From NCBI RefSeq assembly GCF_027596085.1, contig NC_072450.1:30037676-30101675 (forward strand): a stretch of DNA of 64,000 nucleotides, given 5' to 3'. The DNA comes from Anoplopoma fimbria. Its lineage: Eukaryota; Chordata; Actinopteri; Perciformes; Anoplopomatidae. Under the pieces are notes generated by a model, which was given only the letters and a program-made list of their open reading frames with translations, was not told where the DNA came from and ran no database searches. Of this stretch, positions 10,204-19,917 are shown piece after piece. Within the stretch, counting starts at the first letter, position 1. Each line of letters opens with the position of its first letter. The translations under genes were made by a program, and so were the position numbers.

Positions 10204-12139
10204 CTACATTAATAATATCACACTGTCAGTAGTTCTAATAAAGGTGGAAATGTTTTGTTTGAATCACTTGGTTTATTTTTAAATGTAATATTTTCTTATT
10301 TAATTAAAATACAAAAATCAGTTCGCCCATACAGTTGTCAAGGACTTTGTAGTTATTTTTATATTTTAATTTTGCTTAACACAATGCAGATACAATCAGA
10401 TTGTCACTTTACATGCTTTGTAAGATAGACATTAGCTTTGGTACTAGTCTTTAGTCGAAATAAGAATTGGTTTCCAGGCAGGAAATTTGCACAACAAGAC
10501 TGTCACGACACAGAAGGCTGAAAAAAGTCTGGCATCAGATATTAAGTCAGGATAGAGATGACTAATGAAGCTTATAATTCATCCTCTACAGATCCACCAT
10601 AGAGATTAAGGACTGTGCTCTTTATTACGGTTTTAGGTTGCTGTGAAAAGATAAGGGCTGGAAGGAGATTAGGGTCTAGGGCTGTATGGACATCTGCTAA
10701 GCCACTGCACCAGCTGGATAGAAAAAGTAGGTTGTTAAATTCTCCCTCACTACCATTGCCTCATTGGTAGCATTTTATCCGCACCGGTAATTTGTTGCAC
10801 TGCTGTTTAATGCTCTACAGACAGGTTGACAAAATTGAAATGTGTTTTTTTTGTCTTTAAAATATTCTTAGCCACATCCTGAAACTAATCTTAAAGTAGC
10901 CAGGATGTTGCACAATAGTGATTCAGAACATACCAGGTAATGTTTCTTACAGGCTTCAGAAGCCAGAGTAGTTATTATAATCAAAGAAAAAGCAAGGCGC
11001 TGGTATATTTTATTTCATCCTAAAGCTGTAAATAAAGCAAGGGAAATACCTAATTTAGCTTTGGAGAACCAGGTCAAAGAGTAACTGCTCGTCAGGGATG
11101 AAACAAAAAAAATCCATGAGCAACGGAGAAATCCGAGAGAAGATGGTTCATGAGCACATAACATGTGCCTTAATATGTGAGGATAAGGGTAAAAACTGGA
11201 GCGTAGAAAATCTTTGCAAGCAATATTGGAGTGCGACAATGCAGTTTTAGCAGAAACCGAGCAAATCCAAGACAAAGCTGGGGCTGCTTGAGTGTGAGGA
11301 CAGAGATTTGAGGGAAAGCATTTAAAAAATATCAATAAGTCATGCTCTCAAATTGTAAGAACATGCTTTTAAATAGATAAGACAAAAGCTCAATACTCAA
11401 GGGGTTTCACAGCCTTCCCTGTAGATGCCTTATCTCAATGTGTCTTCTGCAAAGAAAACATCGGGCACACACAGCAGCTGTTTATTACAGAGGGCACTCA
11501 CAAGGCATGGTCCTGTCAAAACAGCGTCTATGTCACCGGCTGTGCGATGCCATCACACAAGCCTTCAGTAAGCGCAGGACTTCGACTTCTGCACAGCAGC
11601 ATCTTGGTCCTTATTGTGCACTTTCATTCAGTTTTATCTGCACGATGTGTCTGAATCTTGCCTTTTTTAAAAACCTATGTTTACTACCTGTTCAGTGACA
11701 GGCAGCAAACAGGTGCAGAGACTAACTGGTAAACATAGTGGAGCATTTAACAGTTAAAGAGAATATACAACAGCCCAGCAATACATTCTAATTTTGTGAA
11801 ATTTATGTTTTTTGGATTTCGCATTACTTTCAGTAAGGCCATTGATTTTAGGCTGTAGATAATAGTGGTTTCATGTCCTGCATTTCAGTTTTTTTTTCTT
11901 TTTCTCTAAACTTGTCACAGTAGAGTTTTACTTGAGATTATGTTGTTGCCTGTATGTCTGTTCTAAACAGGCGGATATAATCTAGGCTTGGTCAATGTCA
12001 TAAGTAAGAACAAGTGCAAATGAGTCGCATGTCTGTAGCCTACAGGAGGAATCCACTGACACAGCACTGATATAAGAGCCAAGGATGGGAACAAATGTGA
12101 GCGTCACGGTCTGACCTCACCAGACACTCATCAGCTCAT
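10204..12139. other. No feature recognised
   Basis: AT-rich DNA with short chance frames. Two frames of about 90-105 codons (11015-11335 minus, 11438-11698 plus) have no recognisable motif. Confidence 0.4.
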
Positions 12140-12157
12140 CTGATGCATGCATGCATG

Positions 12158-12239
<82 letters not shown>
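12140..12239 (+). repeat. (TGCA)n and (AC)n microsatellite
   Basis: A short TGCA run passes into about 39 uninterrupted AC units. Long CA/GT arrays are typical of fish genomes and are usually polymorphic. Confidence 0.97.
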
Positions 12240-12740
12240 AAGTGTGTATGTACAGAGACATTTCTACGCAGGCATGTTGGGTGCGTATGTGTGTGTGTCT
12301 GTTTGTATGCCCCAGCTGTACTCTGCCATCCCCCATCTGGTCCTTTCTGACCCTGTTTAACCTGGAATCCAATCAGATTTGTGCAGAGACTGGAATGCCT
12401 ATCAGACATGTCAGCTTCAGCTCGCCAAAGACTTCACTGCCAGATGTTCACTATGGCATCTGCCCTGGTGGTTAAACTATCTCACTGTTTCTTTCTCACC
12501 CTCTCTCTTTCTTTTTCTGTGTATGTCACTATCCACTATTTTCACCCCTACTCTTTCCTAATATATTTGAATATACTACTCTGCACAAACAATATTTATG
12601 TAATTGCTTTTGGAGCATGCATGCAGAAAAAGCTGTGGAGCCATTGGGCTTGTTCACGTTAAGTTTTAGTTTTGGTAGGGACACGTTTTTTGGAACATTA
12701 CATGTACACTGCCCCACATCACATTCTGATTAGCACTTTG
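12240..12740. other. No feature recognised
   Basis: Unassigned sequence between the microsatellite and a LINE fragment. Short frames only. Confidence 0.4.
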
Positions 12741-12880
12741 TCCACTGTGGAAGCCTTCAAGTTTCTGGGATCCACCATCTCCCAGAACCTAGGTGGAAAA
12801 CAGGCCCAATAGAGGATGTACTTCCTGCCCCAACTCATTGAGCGTAACCTACTTCAGTCAGGAACACTCACGTCCTAGAT
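12741..12880 (+). mobile_element. LINE RT C-terminal fragment
   Basis: The translation STVEAFKFLGSTISQNLGG, then QRMYFLPQLIERNLLQ-like residues, matches the segment after the RT palm in fish CR1/Rex-type LINEs. Only about 45 codons remain, with one stop. Confidence 0.65.
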
Positions 12881-13053
12881 TCTGATCCATTTATTGCAAC
12901 AATAGAAATACAGTTATACTTGGCACTGGTGGCTCCACTCTAAAAATGCTCCCTGGATTGGTCAAGCGGTTACTAAGCCAAAACAGGGAGCACCATGCAA
13001 AGACCCCCAAAACAACGAAACCCAACGCCAAGTCTGACGTCAGCCGGACTATG

Positions 13054-13480
13054 AAAATCTATGTGTAGCAGCAAAGCCTGCTGCAGACCTCATTAGACAT
13101 TATCTTAAGCATAAGGGTGCAAGCATGCATCCCAAAGGAAGTCATCTTACCGTTATGTGAAATATCTATGTGTAGCAGCAAAGCCTGCTTCGGACCTCAG
13201 TAAGCATCATCTTAAGCATAAGGGTGCAATTATGCATCCCAGAGGAGGTCATCCTACTGTTATGTAAAATATCTATGTGTAGCAGCAATGCCTGCTGTAG
13301 ACCTCAGTAGACAAATATCTCACGCATATGGGGGCAAGCATGCATCCCGAAGATGTCATCCTACCATTATGTGAAATATCTGTGTGGCGCAAGCCTGCTG
13401 CGGTCCTTAGCTATGAGGTGTCGCTTCACGGGGGGATACAAGCATGTATCTCGAGAGGGGGTCATACTACCCGATTCAAT
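13054..13480 (-). repeat. 107-bp tandem array, four copies
   Basis: Units begin ATCTATGTGTAGCAGCAAAG at 13057, 13164 and 13271, and a diverged fourth begins at 13378, a constant spacing of 107 bp. Each unit has a TGCATCCC block and a GTTATGTGAAATATC end. The array sits directly downstream (in element sense) of the tyrosine recombinase. Confidence 0.9.
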
Positions 13481-13574
13481 AGTGAAACCCCAGCCAACCA
13501 CTTTCAATTGCAGCATTTTTTTATTTTTTTAATTTACCTATTTATTATCTTTCATGGAGGATTAATAGTAGTCT

Positions 13575-14095
13575 CCAAATTAGCGCTCATAGTTGTTTGA
13601 GCTGCGATTATCTCCATGACTCCTGGGCGAACATAACTTTCATAGGCCGCTGAGGACCAAAGCAGCTGCAGGGGGAACTGCACAGACGCAGAGGTAGTGA
13701 GAAGTGTATTGCTGAGGAGGGAGTCCACATCGTTTGCAGAGGAGACGTAGTCGAGTTGTAAACCAAGACCTTGACATGGCTCTTCCTTTGTCGGTCAGAA
13801 ACAGGGGTTCGTCTTGCCTCGAACCAGGACGCAGTTGCAGGTACCGGGTCATGGAGGATAGAGGACAGAATGCAGTGCTGATTAGTGAGATGACAACAGT
13901 CAAACCTTTACCTACCCTGTCAGTTTTTGAATGTTTAAGGTGGATGGAGTACATTTGAGCATCTACAGTAATATCAGAAATTGTTAGATCATGCAAAGGA
14001 TCAAAATACTCTGAGCTGGCTGTGAACTCACCACACTGAAGGAACCCGTAAAATGCGGTGAAAAACATGGCCTCCAGTAAAAGAGTAACGTATCG
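13575..14095 (-). pseudogene. Tyrosine recombinase of DIRS-like element
   Basis: MFFTAFYGFLQCGEFT, then IHLKHSKTDRVGKG and SRSWFTTRLRLLCKRCGLPP, match the catalytic domain of YR-retrotransposon recombinases. At the H-x-x-R motif the sequence reads SHYLCV, with Cys in place of Arg. A deletion or frame change near 13650 follows, and the region with the nucleophilic Tyr continues in another frame as SAAYESYVRPG. This enzyme would integrate circular cDNA without cutting out target duplications. It is inactive as written. Confidence 0.82.
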
Positions 14096-14539
14096 TTGAA
14101 TACGAAAAATAATGGCCTAAAAAAAAAAAATGTTGTTGCCTAAATCATCTCCTCATGATCTTGGCCACCTCTGGTAAAATCACCTACATCCTCAGTTGAA
14201 CAGATCATGCAATTCTACCCCTGTAGTATAATGGCCTATGTCAAGAGTGTGACTTAGGCTGTTTTATTTTTACTAGCTTTTCAAGAAGAACGAAAATCTA
14301 CTTAGCCACTGAAGTTATTTCCATGATTCAGGGCCCGTCCCCTATTGGTAAGTGATGAGGTTTACTATAATATAGGCTAGGCTATAAATATTGCATAGTT
14401 ATTTTGTCTTTTTATTCAGTCTTTTTAGTCAGCATTTTAGTCAATGAAAATCTCACTTGAACATAATATTAGTAATCATAACATCATTTGACTGGTATTA
14501 TAGTATGCCTGTTGTGAAGTGTCTAGAGGCAGCTTGTGC

Positions 14540-14579
14540 ACCCCTAGGGGTGCATGCATACCACTTTGGGAATCCCTGA
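14540..14579 (-). mobile_element. hAT-like terminal sequence
   Basis: The minus strand starts CAGGGATTCCCAAAGTGG and carries a GCACCCCTAGGGGTGC palindrome inside, as in terminal and subterminal sequences of fish hAT elements. No second terminus or 8-bp duplication was found. Confidence 0.45.
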
Positions 14580-14608
14580 TGTAGCTTAATACAAGTGACC
14601 ACAAGGCA

Positions 14609-15155
14609 ATGAATGTTTTTCAGAATGATCACACATTTGTGACCGTACACCTCAAAGGGTTGAAATGTTCTTCCTTTTTGGTAGGAGATGCACTTGACAA
14701 TTCTGACACCGATCAGGCCTCATCCACTGAAAATGACAATGAGACCGTCGTTGAAGAGATGAAGCAGCATGTACCAGGCCAAGACTCTGGACCTAAGAGT
14801 GGCAAGCATGCAATGCTTGAAACTGATGTCAAGGATTTCCTTAAGGTCTGGTTGAGGGACCTGCCCACTGTTGATTCACACTACTGCAGAAGCACAGAGA
14901 CCTACAAAGACAAGAAGTTCCTTCACCCAGGCACAACCTTCCATCTCCCAACTACATCGGGAATATCAACAGGCAGCTGAAACTGCTGGAGTGAGGGCCG
15001 TTGGAATACGATATTTCACAGATGTGTTCCATGAAGAGAACTATTCCGTATTCATTCTGCGAAAAGATCAGTGTGATGTTTGTGTTTCATTCAAGCATAG
15101 GAATATCAGTAAGGCCGAATATGATGCACATGTCACCCAAAAAGATGAAGTATGA
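14609..15155 (+). pseudogene. Transposon-type protein of unassigned family, one frameshift
   Basis: Two overlapping frames form one protein. The first (to 14978) ends in DVKDFLKVWLRDLPTVDSHY, then a CRSTETYKDKKFL block. After a frame switch near 14940 the second gives QLHREYQQAAETAGVRAV, IRYFTDVFHEENYSVFI and the C-x2-C block QCDVCVSFKHRNI. I recognise this as a protein type that recurs in fish genomes and looks like the N-terminal half of a transposase, but I cannot assign a superfamily. It stops at 15155, where the C-terminal catalytic part would be expected. Confidence 0.5.
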
Positions 15156-15219
15156 ATGGTAATTTGCAGTTATTCAACAGAATCCAACAAAGTGCTTCTG
15201 AAAGGGTGTTGAAAATCCA

Positions 15220-15755
15220 GGGGCTACTAGGCCAGCGAAAAATAAATTTTATTTCGCCATTTAACGCCGAAAAGGTCCCACAGCAACAGATGGAGTGGCA
15301 TGACTTTGAAGGTGTCTGTTATATCAGCCTTCCCTAGCCATGCGCCTTTACTGGCCAACTTAATGAACTGAATTGCATTATCAACAGTTGCGTAGAATAG
15401 GGAAAAAGAAGTGAGAGGTATGAGGCTATTAATACTTTACTATTAATACTATATTTTTGAGTTGCTATACCAATGGGATTGATGCGGAATGTGGAGAAGG
15501 GAGGACTATCATAAGGCCCGATCATGTAGCCTTTTTGACTTCTTTTTCTAATAAATTGTCCACTGTTTCTGGTTCTTTCAGAGCAGATAGAAGGTTATTA
15601 CAAACATGGGATATTTTTGGAAGAAAACTTAAGCCATCGAGAAAACCTTGAACTAAACCAGTAATTAAATAATTAACGAAACAACGATTTGGATGCTTCT
15701 TCAAGTTTTTGCCAATTTCTGAGACGTTGACAGGTGTTGATGGTTTATTCACTTA
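15220..15755 (-). pseudogene. DIRS-like reverse transcriptase, N-terminal part
   Basis: Minus-strand frames give NVSEIGKNLKKHPN and FLDGLSFLPKISHVCNNL, then IGPYDSPPFSTFRINPIG after a switch near 15525. After another switch near 15410 comes ATVDNAIQFIKLASKGAW, K-A-D-I-T-D and L-F-G-V-K-W. These are the fingers and motif A region of DIRS-type RTs (K-A-D-I-T-D holds the motif A Asp). The sequence then stops at the insertion near 15215, so the Y-x-D-D motif is missing. Confidence 0.8.
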
Positions 15756-15779
15756 TTTTTCACAAGACGAGTGCGGCGG

Positions 15780-16450
15780 GGACACACAAAACTGGGGTGG
15801 CCGTCTCCGCAAAAGCTGCAGGCAGGTATATATCGACAGTTAGAGAATTAACAAACATTCTCGTTAAAATGAATGCAGAGGGGTGTCTTTGAGAGTTTTG
15901 TTTTTGAATGGCACCTTTCCGCAGTTCCATTCCTCACTGAAAGTGGGACGAGGAGCCTGTCCAGGCTGATCTTGCTTCTGGGTTTCTGTTTTGGGGCAAA
16001 GGCTCACTGTGTGTGAAAAGGATCCACACACGACGCAGAATGCCCTCTGAAGTGTCTGCTTATGACGGACAGATCTCCAGTCCAGTCTTTGATTGAATTT
16101 TAGGATGTACAACGTCGCTTTTGCCGAGAAGGATTTGTGGTACTCGTAAAAGAGGGCTCCAGCGTAAGACAGTGCCAAGTAAGTATAAGTCACATACGAT
16201 ATCTCTGTAGACGCCAAATGCGATGTTGAACTCGGCCATAGTCAGATTCTTTGACAGTCTGTGAACACTTTATTTCAGGATGACTGAGACCTCTCCACAG
16301 TCTGTCGGGTATTTCAGTTGAACACAGCAGAATTTTAATTAAATTAACATCATTACCTGCAAGAATTTGATTCCTTAGCTGAGGAGAGATTGCAGCAGCA
16401 GGTGGAAAGAATAGCACTCCAGTTGAAGCTGCAGGGACTGTAGTTCCCAG
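15780..16450 (-). pseudogene. DIRS-like gag with zinc knuckles
   Basis: From the N-terminal side: an FFPPAAAISPQLRNQILAGN segment, N-L-I-K-I-L-L, then after frame switches YAGALFYEYHKSFSAKATLY and FNQRLDWRS. A CVVCGSFSHTVSLC knuckle (C-x2-C-x4-H-x4-C) follows near 16000 and a second C-S-F-C-G-D-G-H motif near 15800. This matches gag-like proteins of fish DIRS-type retroelements. At least two frame changes break it. The start lies near 16450, where promoter-like host sequence seems to begin. Confidence 0.7.
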
Positions 16451-16455
16451 CGTTC

Positions 16456-16657
16456 TATGTGGCGTGACGTCAATTGGAAGATGGCCGGTAGCCCAGGTAG
16501 CAGCGTGGAGAGTCGGAGCAGGAAGTTTGTGGGAGGATTTTTGCCACTGGCCAGTTTTTGATTGACGGAGGTTTTTTTTCTTACCAGGCGAGACCTGCTG
16601 TGAATGGTACGGCTCTCTTCAGCCCTCTTTCATTTTGTAACCATCATCCGGCTCGAG
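16456..16657 (+). promoter_or_regulatory. Candidate host promoter and 5' UTR
   Basis: A consensus CRE, TGACGTCA, at 16465-16472 is followed at once by ATTGG (inverted CCAAT box, 16473-16477) and AAGATGGCC, close to the YY1-type initiator motif. This tight cluster is common in promoters of widely expressed vertebrate genes. The 180 bases after it lead to an ATG in good context. An alternative is that the CRE palindrome belongs to the end of the adjacent DIRS-like element, since one also occurs at its other side. Confidence 0.4.
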
Positions 16658-16682
16658 ATGGAAGATGAGGAGCACGGATATG
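16658..16682 (+). CDS. Candidate 25-nt first coding exon
   Basis: An ATG with G at -3 and G at +4 opens MEDEEHGY plus one base, directly followed by GTAAGT, a near-perfect splice donor. Together with the upstream promoter-like cluster this looks like exon 1 of a plus-strand gene. No second exon was identified. The apparent acceptor at 16950 belongs to a LINE fragment. The gene is not recognised from eight residues. Confidence 0.35.
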
Positions 16683-16949
16683 GTAAGTAGCGTGAATAAA
16701 AAGACCACTTTAGCTTTCATGATCTTTTGTCGATAGTTTTTTCAGCAGTACAGTCTGTAACAGTGTTGGTGTAGCAATGATCAGTGACAAAGAAGTCATA
16801 TTTAAATGGACTGCCTTTAGGGGAGAGTGGGCTGTGATTTGTGTGTGGCCGATTAGAAGAGATGATTCAATCGGCTGGCTGTCAGCAGGTTACAGCTGGG
16901 GGCGTATGACTTGCGTGTCCTGCATGAACTAACGCAATGCTTCATTTCA

Positions 16950-17098
16950 GGAGCTGCTGATCCATTTCTACACTGCAATAATAAGAAAAATGACAGGAAC
17001 AGACTACAACTGACAATCAGGACTGCAGAGGAAACTTATTGGTGCCAGCACGCCCCCCCCCATCAAGGACTTATACACTTCCAGAGTCATAAAACTTA
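16950..17098 (+). mobile_element. LINE RT C-terminal fragment
   Basis: Frames give ELLIHFYTAII, then NRLQLTIRTAEE and, after a shift, KDLYTSRVIK. These blocks occur in this order at the end of ORF2 in fish CR1/Rex-type LINEs and also at the end of the copy at 19.9-20.9 kb. About 20 residues between the first two blocks are missing. Confidence 0.65.
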
Positions 17099-17144
17099 AA
17101 GTGGCCCTATTATGCTTTTCCACTTTTTCTCCTTTTATGATCTC

Positions 17145-17181
<37 letters not shown>

Positions 17182-17526
17182 TATTTTTCACATGTAAAAG
17201 GTCCGCAGAGTGTAAAAGCTGAAGTCCACGCCTGAAAGGATTTACCATCCCCTCAGAATCACTGCTCCTGAGCTGCCTGAAACAGCTCGATTGAATTATC
17301 TCCTTCACTTCCGTAACTTTATGAGGTCATAATGTTATGGTAACAAGATTTTATTTACAGATTTATTTAAGGATTTAAAAAAAAGTTATCAAATTTGCAG
17401 AGACGGTAGCTACGGGGGAGGAAAGAATTTTAATGGATAAATGAAAAATAACTTGAACCAATAAGGGATTTTAAATAATTATTTATTACATGTTAATCTG
17501 AAAAGGCCTTACCAAAAACTCTAAAA
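17099..17526. repeat. (AT)n microsatellite in possible MITE sequence
   Basis: A run of about 16 AT units lies at 17148-17179. The sequence from 17095 (TTAAAGTGGCCCTATTATGC) resembles the terminus of a common fish TTAA-type MITE, but no inverted second end was found. The rest is unassigned. Confidence 0.4.
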
Positions 17527-17718
17527 CTAATTGGCAGCAGGGGGCACTAGCATCCCGGTGCTAGGTGCTCCTGCTGAAACAGGCTGCTGTGGCTGTAAAA
17601 GATAGGCAGCAGGGGGAGCTGGCATCCCGGTGCTGGAATCTACAGCTAGAGCTACCTGCTGACGTGGTGACGAAGCGTCCGGCTGCGTGTGGTGAGGCTG
17701 GAATGGAGACCGTCCCAT
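17527..17718 (-). other. Short Pro/Ala/Gln-rich frame with internal duplication
   Basis: A 63-codon minus-strand frame in which STGMPAPPAA and STGMLVPPAA are separated by a Q-P-Q-Q-P segment. The DNA shows two copies of GGCAGCAGGGGG...CATCCCGGTGCT about 75 bp apart (17532 and 17607). It may be a piece of a coding minisatellite or of a retroelement gag. No family was recognised and no splice context was tested beyond eye inspection. Confidence 0.3.
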
Positions 17719-17889
17719 CTGGGGGTAATGGGAGACAATGACACCCGAAGTGTGTTCCTTTAGTCAAGTCTACTCCGTTATTGTATTTTGATTGCTGTCA
17801 CTGCAGCAAATCCCACAAGGGCAATTTGATTTTGGACATAAATAGAAACAGAAAAAAAAAAAAAAACAGACACATCACAGATGGAAAAT

Positions 17890-19806
17890 TTACAAGTGGG
17901 TACACATGGGTACTATGTCATGTCATGGGCCTTTGCCTTGACCTGCTGCTCATAGAATGAGGCTAGGCTTCAAAGTGGCACTATGTGTTGACTATGGTTT
18001 GGAGACGGTTTCTGTTTTTGACAGTGAGGGATGGGAACCAGCAAATGAAGGAGAAACACAAGATACTCTCGATGAAGGAACTGTAGAAAGTTTATAGGAT
18101 GGGTTTTTGGACACTGAAATAGTTCAGTTTCCTGAGGAAGTATTGACGTTGGTGTGTTTTCTTAATTATGGCTTCTGTGTTTTGCTCAAACTTCAAGGTG
18201 TTATCAAAGATGGTAACAAGAAATGCCATCAGGTCCAGCGGCCTTGTTGGTTTGGGTGGCTTTGAGCAGGTTAAGCACATCCTGTTTTTGAAGGGTGATT
18301 GTGGGGGATGGCATAAGGCTGTGTTTGAGCTCTGCCATGTCAGATGCCAGGTCAGGCCTCACGAAGCGATTGTAAAACCTATTAAATTAATTTGGTAGGG
18401 AGGAATCACTGACCCCCACCACACTCACCTGCCTTCTCTCAGTCATTGTGTTTACAGAGGCCATGTTTTTAATTCCCTGCCACGCTGCCCTGTAGTTGCC
18501 TTGCTGAAACTTCTGCTTGATCTTATCTTTTTCTCCTCTGCAGATCCTGTAAAAAACACCCTTTTTTCTCATTAAGGATGCCTTTTAGCTCCTTGGTCAC
18601 CCAGGGTTTGTTATTGGGGAATATAGTGATCTGCTTAATAGGAATTATAGAATCAACACAGAATGTGATGTATTTTGATATTGTTGCTCATCTAAACTAG
18701 TGCTTGGATCTATGAACAACTCCCATGAGGTGCAGTCGAAACAACCCTGTAGGGCGTCAATGCTTGATGGAGTCCATGTTTTGACTGTCCTCACCTCTTT
18801 CTCTACTCGCTTCACCACAGGAATGTAGGCTGGGGCAAGAAGGATGATGTTATGGTCAGCAGATCCAAGTGGAGGGGGGGTGCCCTATAGGCTTCAGGGA
18901 GTGGACCATAACACTTATCTAGGATCTTATGCCTGCGTGTGAGACAGGTCATATATTGGTGGTAGCCTTTTAATGTTTTATCCATGGAGCAGTGATTAAA
19001 GTCCCCAAGGATGAATATGGGGGCATCTGGTGAAATGGTAGCCAGTTTGTGTAATGTATTGACTAACGGATCAGTGGCTTTATCAACATTTGCATGTGGA
19101 TGGATGTAAACAGCTATATAAAATAACTGGGGAATTCACGAGGCAAGTAGAAGGGGCGGGGGGAGAGAGCAAGAAGTTCAATGTCGGGTTCACAAATTTG
19201 ATCCCGGACTATCACTGTATTACACAAGCTCTTGTTGACATAAATACACACTCCACCACCACGCTCTTTCCCTGTTTTCAGTTTATCCCGATCCACACGA
19301 AAAGGTGTGGTGAAGCCATCAATAGTCAGCTCATTATTACTCACTGCATCGTCCAGCCAGGTTTCAGTAAATGCCAGCATAGGTGCGTTCCTGTATTCGT
19401 ACATATAGTTCACATTGGCTTGCAGTTCGTCAAGTTTATTTCAGAGTGAAAGGACGTTTCCAAATATCACAGCAGGCAGTGGGGTGAACTTATTGGCCAG
19501 TTTTAGTTTGCGTCTCAGTCCTCCTCGTTTTCCCCGCTTAGGTCTGCTTTTTCTCTTGTGGGTAGATCCTTCTCCATACGATTCTGTGGAGATCGCTGAT
19601 GGGTGCAGTATTTCCGCCGGTATATTCCACGCTGGGTCAATAGCACCCGCTGAGGGACACAGATTAAGCAGAAACTCCCTAGTCAACGGCGAGATGTTAC
19701 CGTGGGGATAGAGCGGCTGATCGGATCCCCATCCGAGCAGAGCTTCGGTTCCCACGGCTAGGAAGAACAGCAGCAGCACGGCAAACTTGCGGAGATTCAT
19801 TTGCAC
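17890..19806 (-). mobile_element. LINE copy with endonuclease and internally deleted RT
   Basis: On the minus strand, from 19806: a leader with a hydrophobic stretch (FAVLLLFFLAVG) and a basic R/K-rich part, then an APE-type endonuclease, a linker with RAAWQGIKNMASVN (about 18470), a FYNRFVRPDLASDMAELK block, KAAGPDGIS at about 18230, and directly RT C-terminal sequence NTLKFEQNTEAIIKK, LRKLNYFSVQKPIL (18280-18090). The RT palm with its catalytic Asps is deleted between these. Several frame changes and stops are present. The clade is CR1/Rex-like by motif order. Confidence 0.8.
19080..19440 (-). pseudogene. APE-type endonuclease domain of LINE
   Basis: The minus strand carries MLAFTETWLDD (catalytic Glu region), ERGGGVCIYVN and then, across a frame change, ILGDFNH near 19010 (the GDFN motif). 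These are the standard motifs of the apurinic-like endonuclease that nicks target DNA for LINE insertion. The domain is spread over about 19440-19000, with a frame change near 19114. Confidence 0.8.
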
Positions 19807-19917
19807 AATCGGATAGTTCCAAACCCAACAATAGGGGTCAAGGTGTTGTATTATCAGTTACTTTGAGTCAGCTCCTGAATATAATGTGTTACATGTTGTC
19901 AAACACTTAGAAAATAC
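19807..19917. other. Short spacer between two opposed LINE copies
   Basis: About 110 bp of unassigned sequence between the start of the minus-strand copy and the start of the plus-strand copy. Confidence 0.5.

Larger units (their letters stand above)
14100..15215 (+). mobile_element. Insertion in the DIRS-like element, with transposase-like gene
   Basis: This plus-strand block separates the RT part from the recombinase part of the minus-strand element. It holds the gene at 14609-15155. At its inner left side, the sequence ending at 14579 reads, on the minus strand, CAGGGATTCCCAAAGTGG, a hAT-type terminus. It is not clear whether that terminus belongs to the same insertion. The outer boundaries are set only by where the host frames stop. 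Confidence 0.5.
13030..16455 (-). mobile_element. DIRS-like tyrosine-recombinase retrotransposon
   Basis: On the minus strand, in order: gag-like protein with CCHC knuckles (16450-15780), RT start (15755-15220), tyrosine recombinase (14095-13575), then a tandem 107-bp array (13480-13054). Gag, RT and a tyrosine recombinase instead of a DDE integrase define DIRS/Ngaro-type elements. The middle of RT and RNase H are missing. A plus-strand transposase-like gene occupies about 14100-15215, where the frame is interrupted. Both ends lie near a TGACGTCA palindrome (13035 and 16465), which could be remains of terminal repeats. Confidence 0.75.

Noticed and set aside
12131..12409. Reading frames of 67-110 codons on both strands.
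   Set aside because: They are translations of the CA/GT microsatellite (Thr-His and Cys-Val repeats).
13054..13480. CRISPR-like array.
   Set aside because: The 107-bp units adjoin without spacers, the context is a eukaryotic retroelement, and there are no cas genes.
16437..16455. ZNF143-type promoter motif (ACTGTAGTTCCCAGCGTTC).
   Set aside because: It overlaps codons of the minus-strand gag-like remnant that can be followed to about 16450, so it is probably retroelement sequence. It was not counted as support for the promoter.
16658..16682. Naming the gene of the candidate first exon.
   Set aside because: Eight residues are too few to identify a gene, so the symbol was left empty.
16941..17099. 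A splice acceptor (TTCATTTCAG) and an in-frame exon that would continue the candidate first exon at 16658-16682.
   Set aside because: The supposed exon translates in its frames to LINE RT C-terminal blocks (ELLIHFYTAII, NRLQLTIRTAEE, KDLYTSRVIK). The TCAG before GAGCTG is part of that LINE sequence, so the match in phase is chance.
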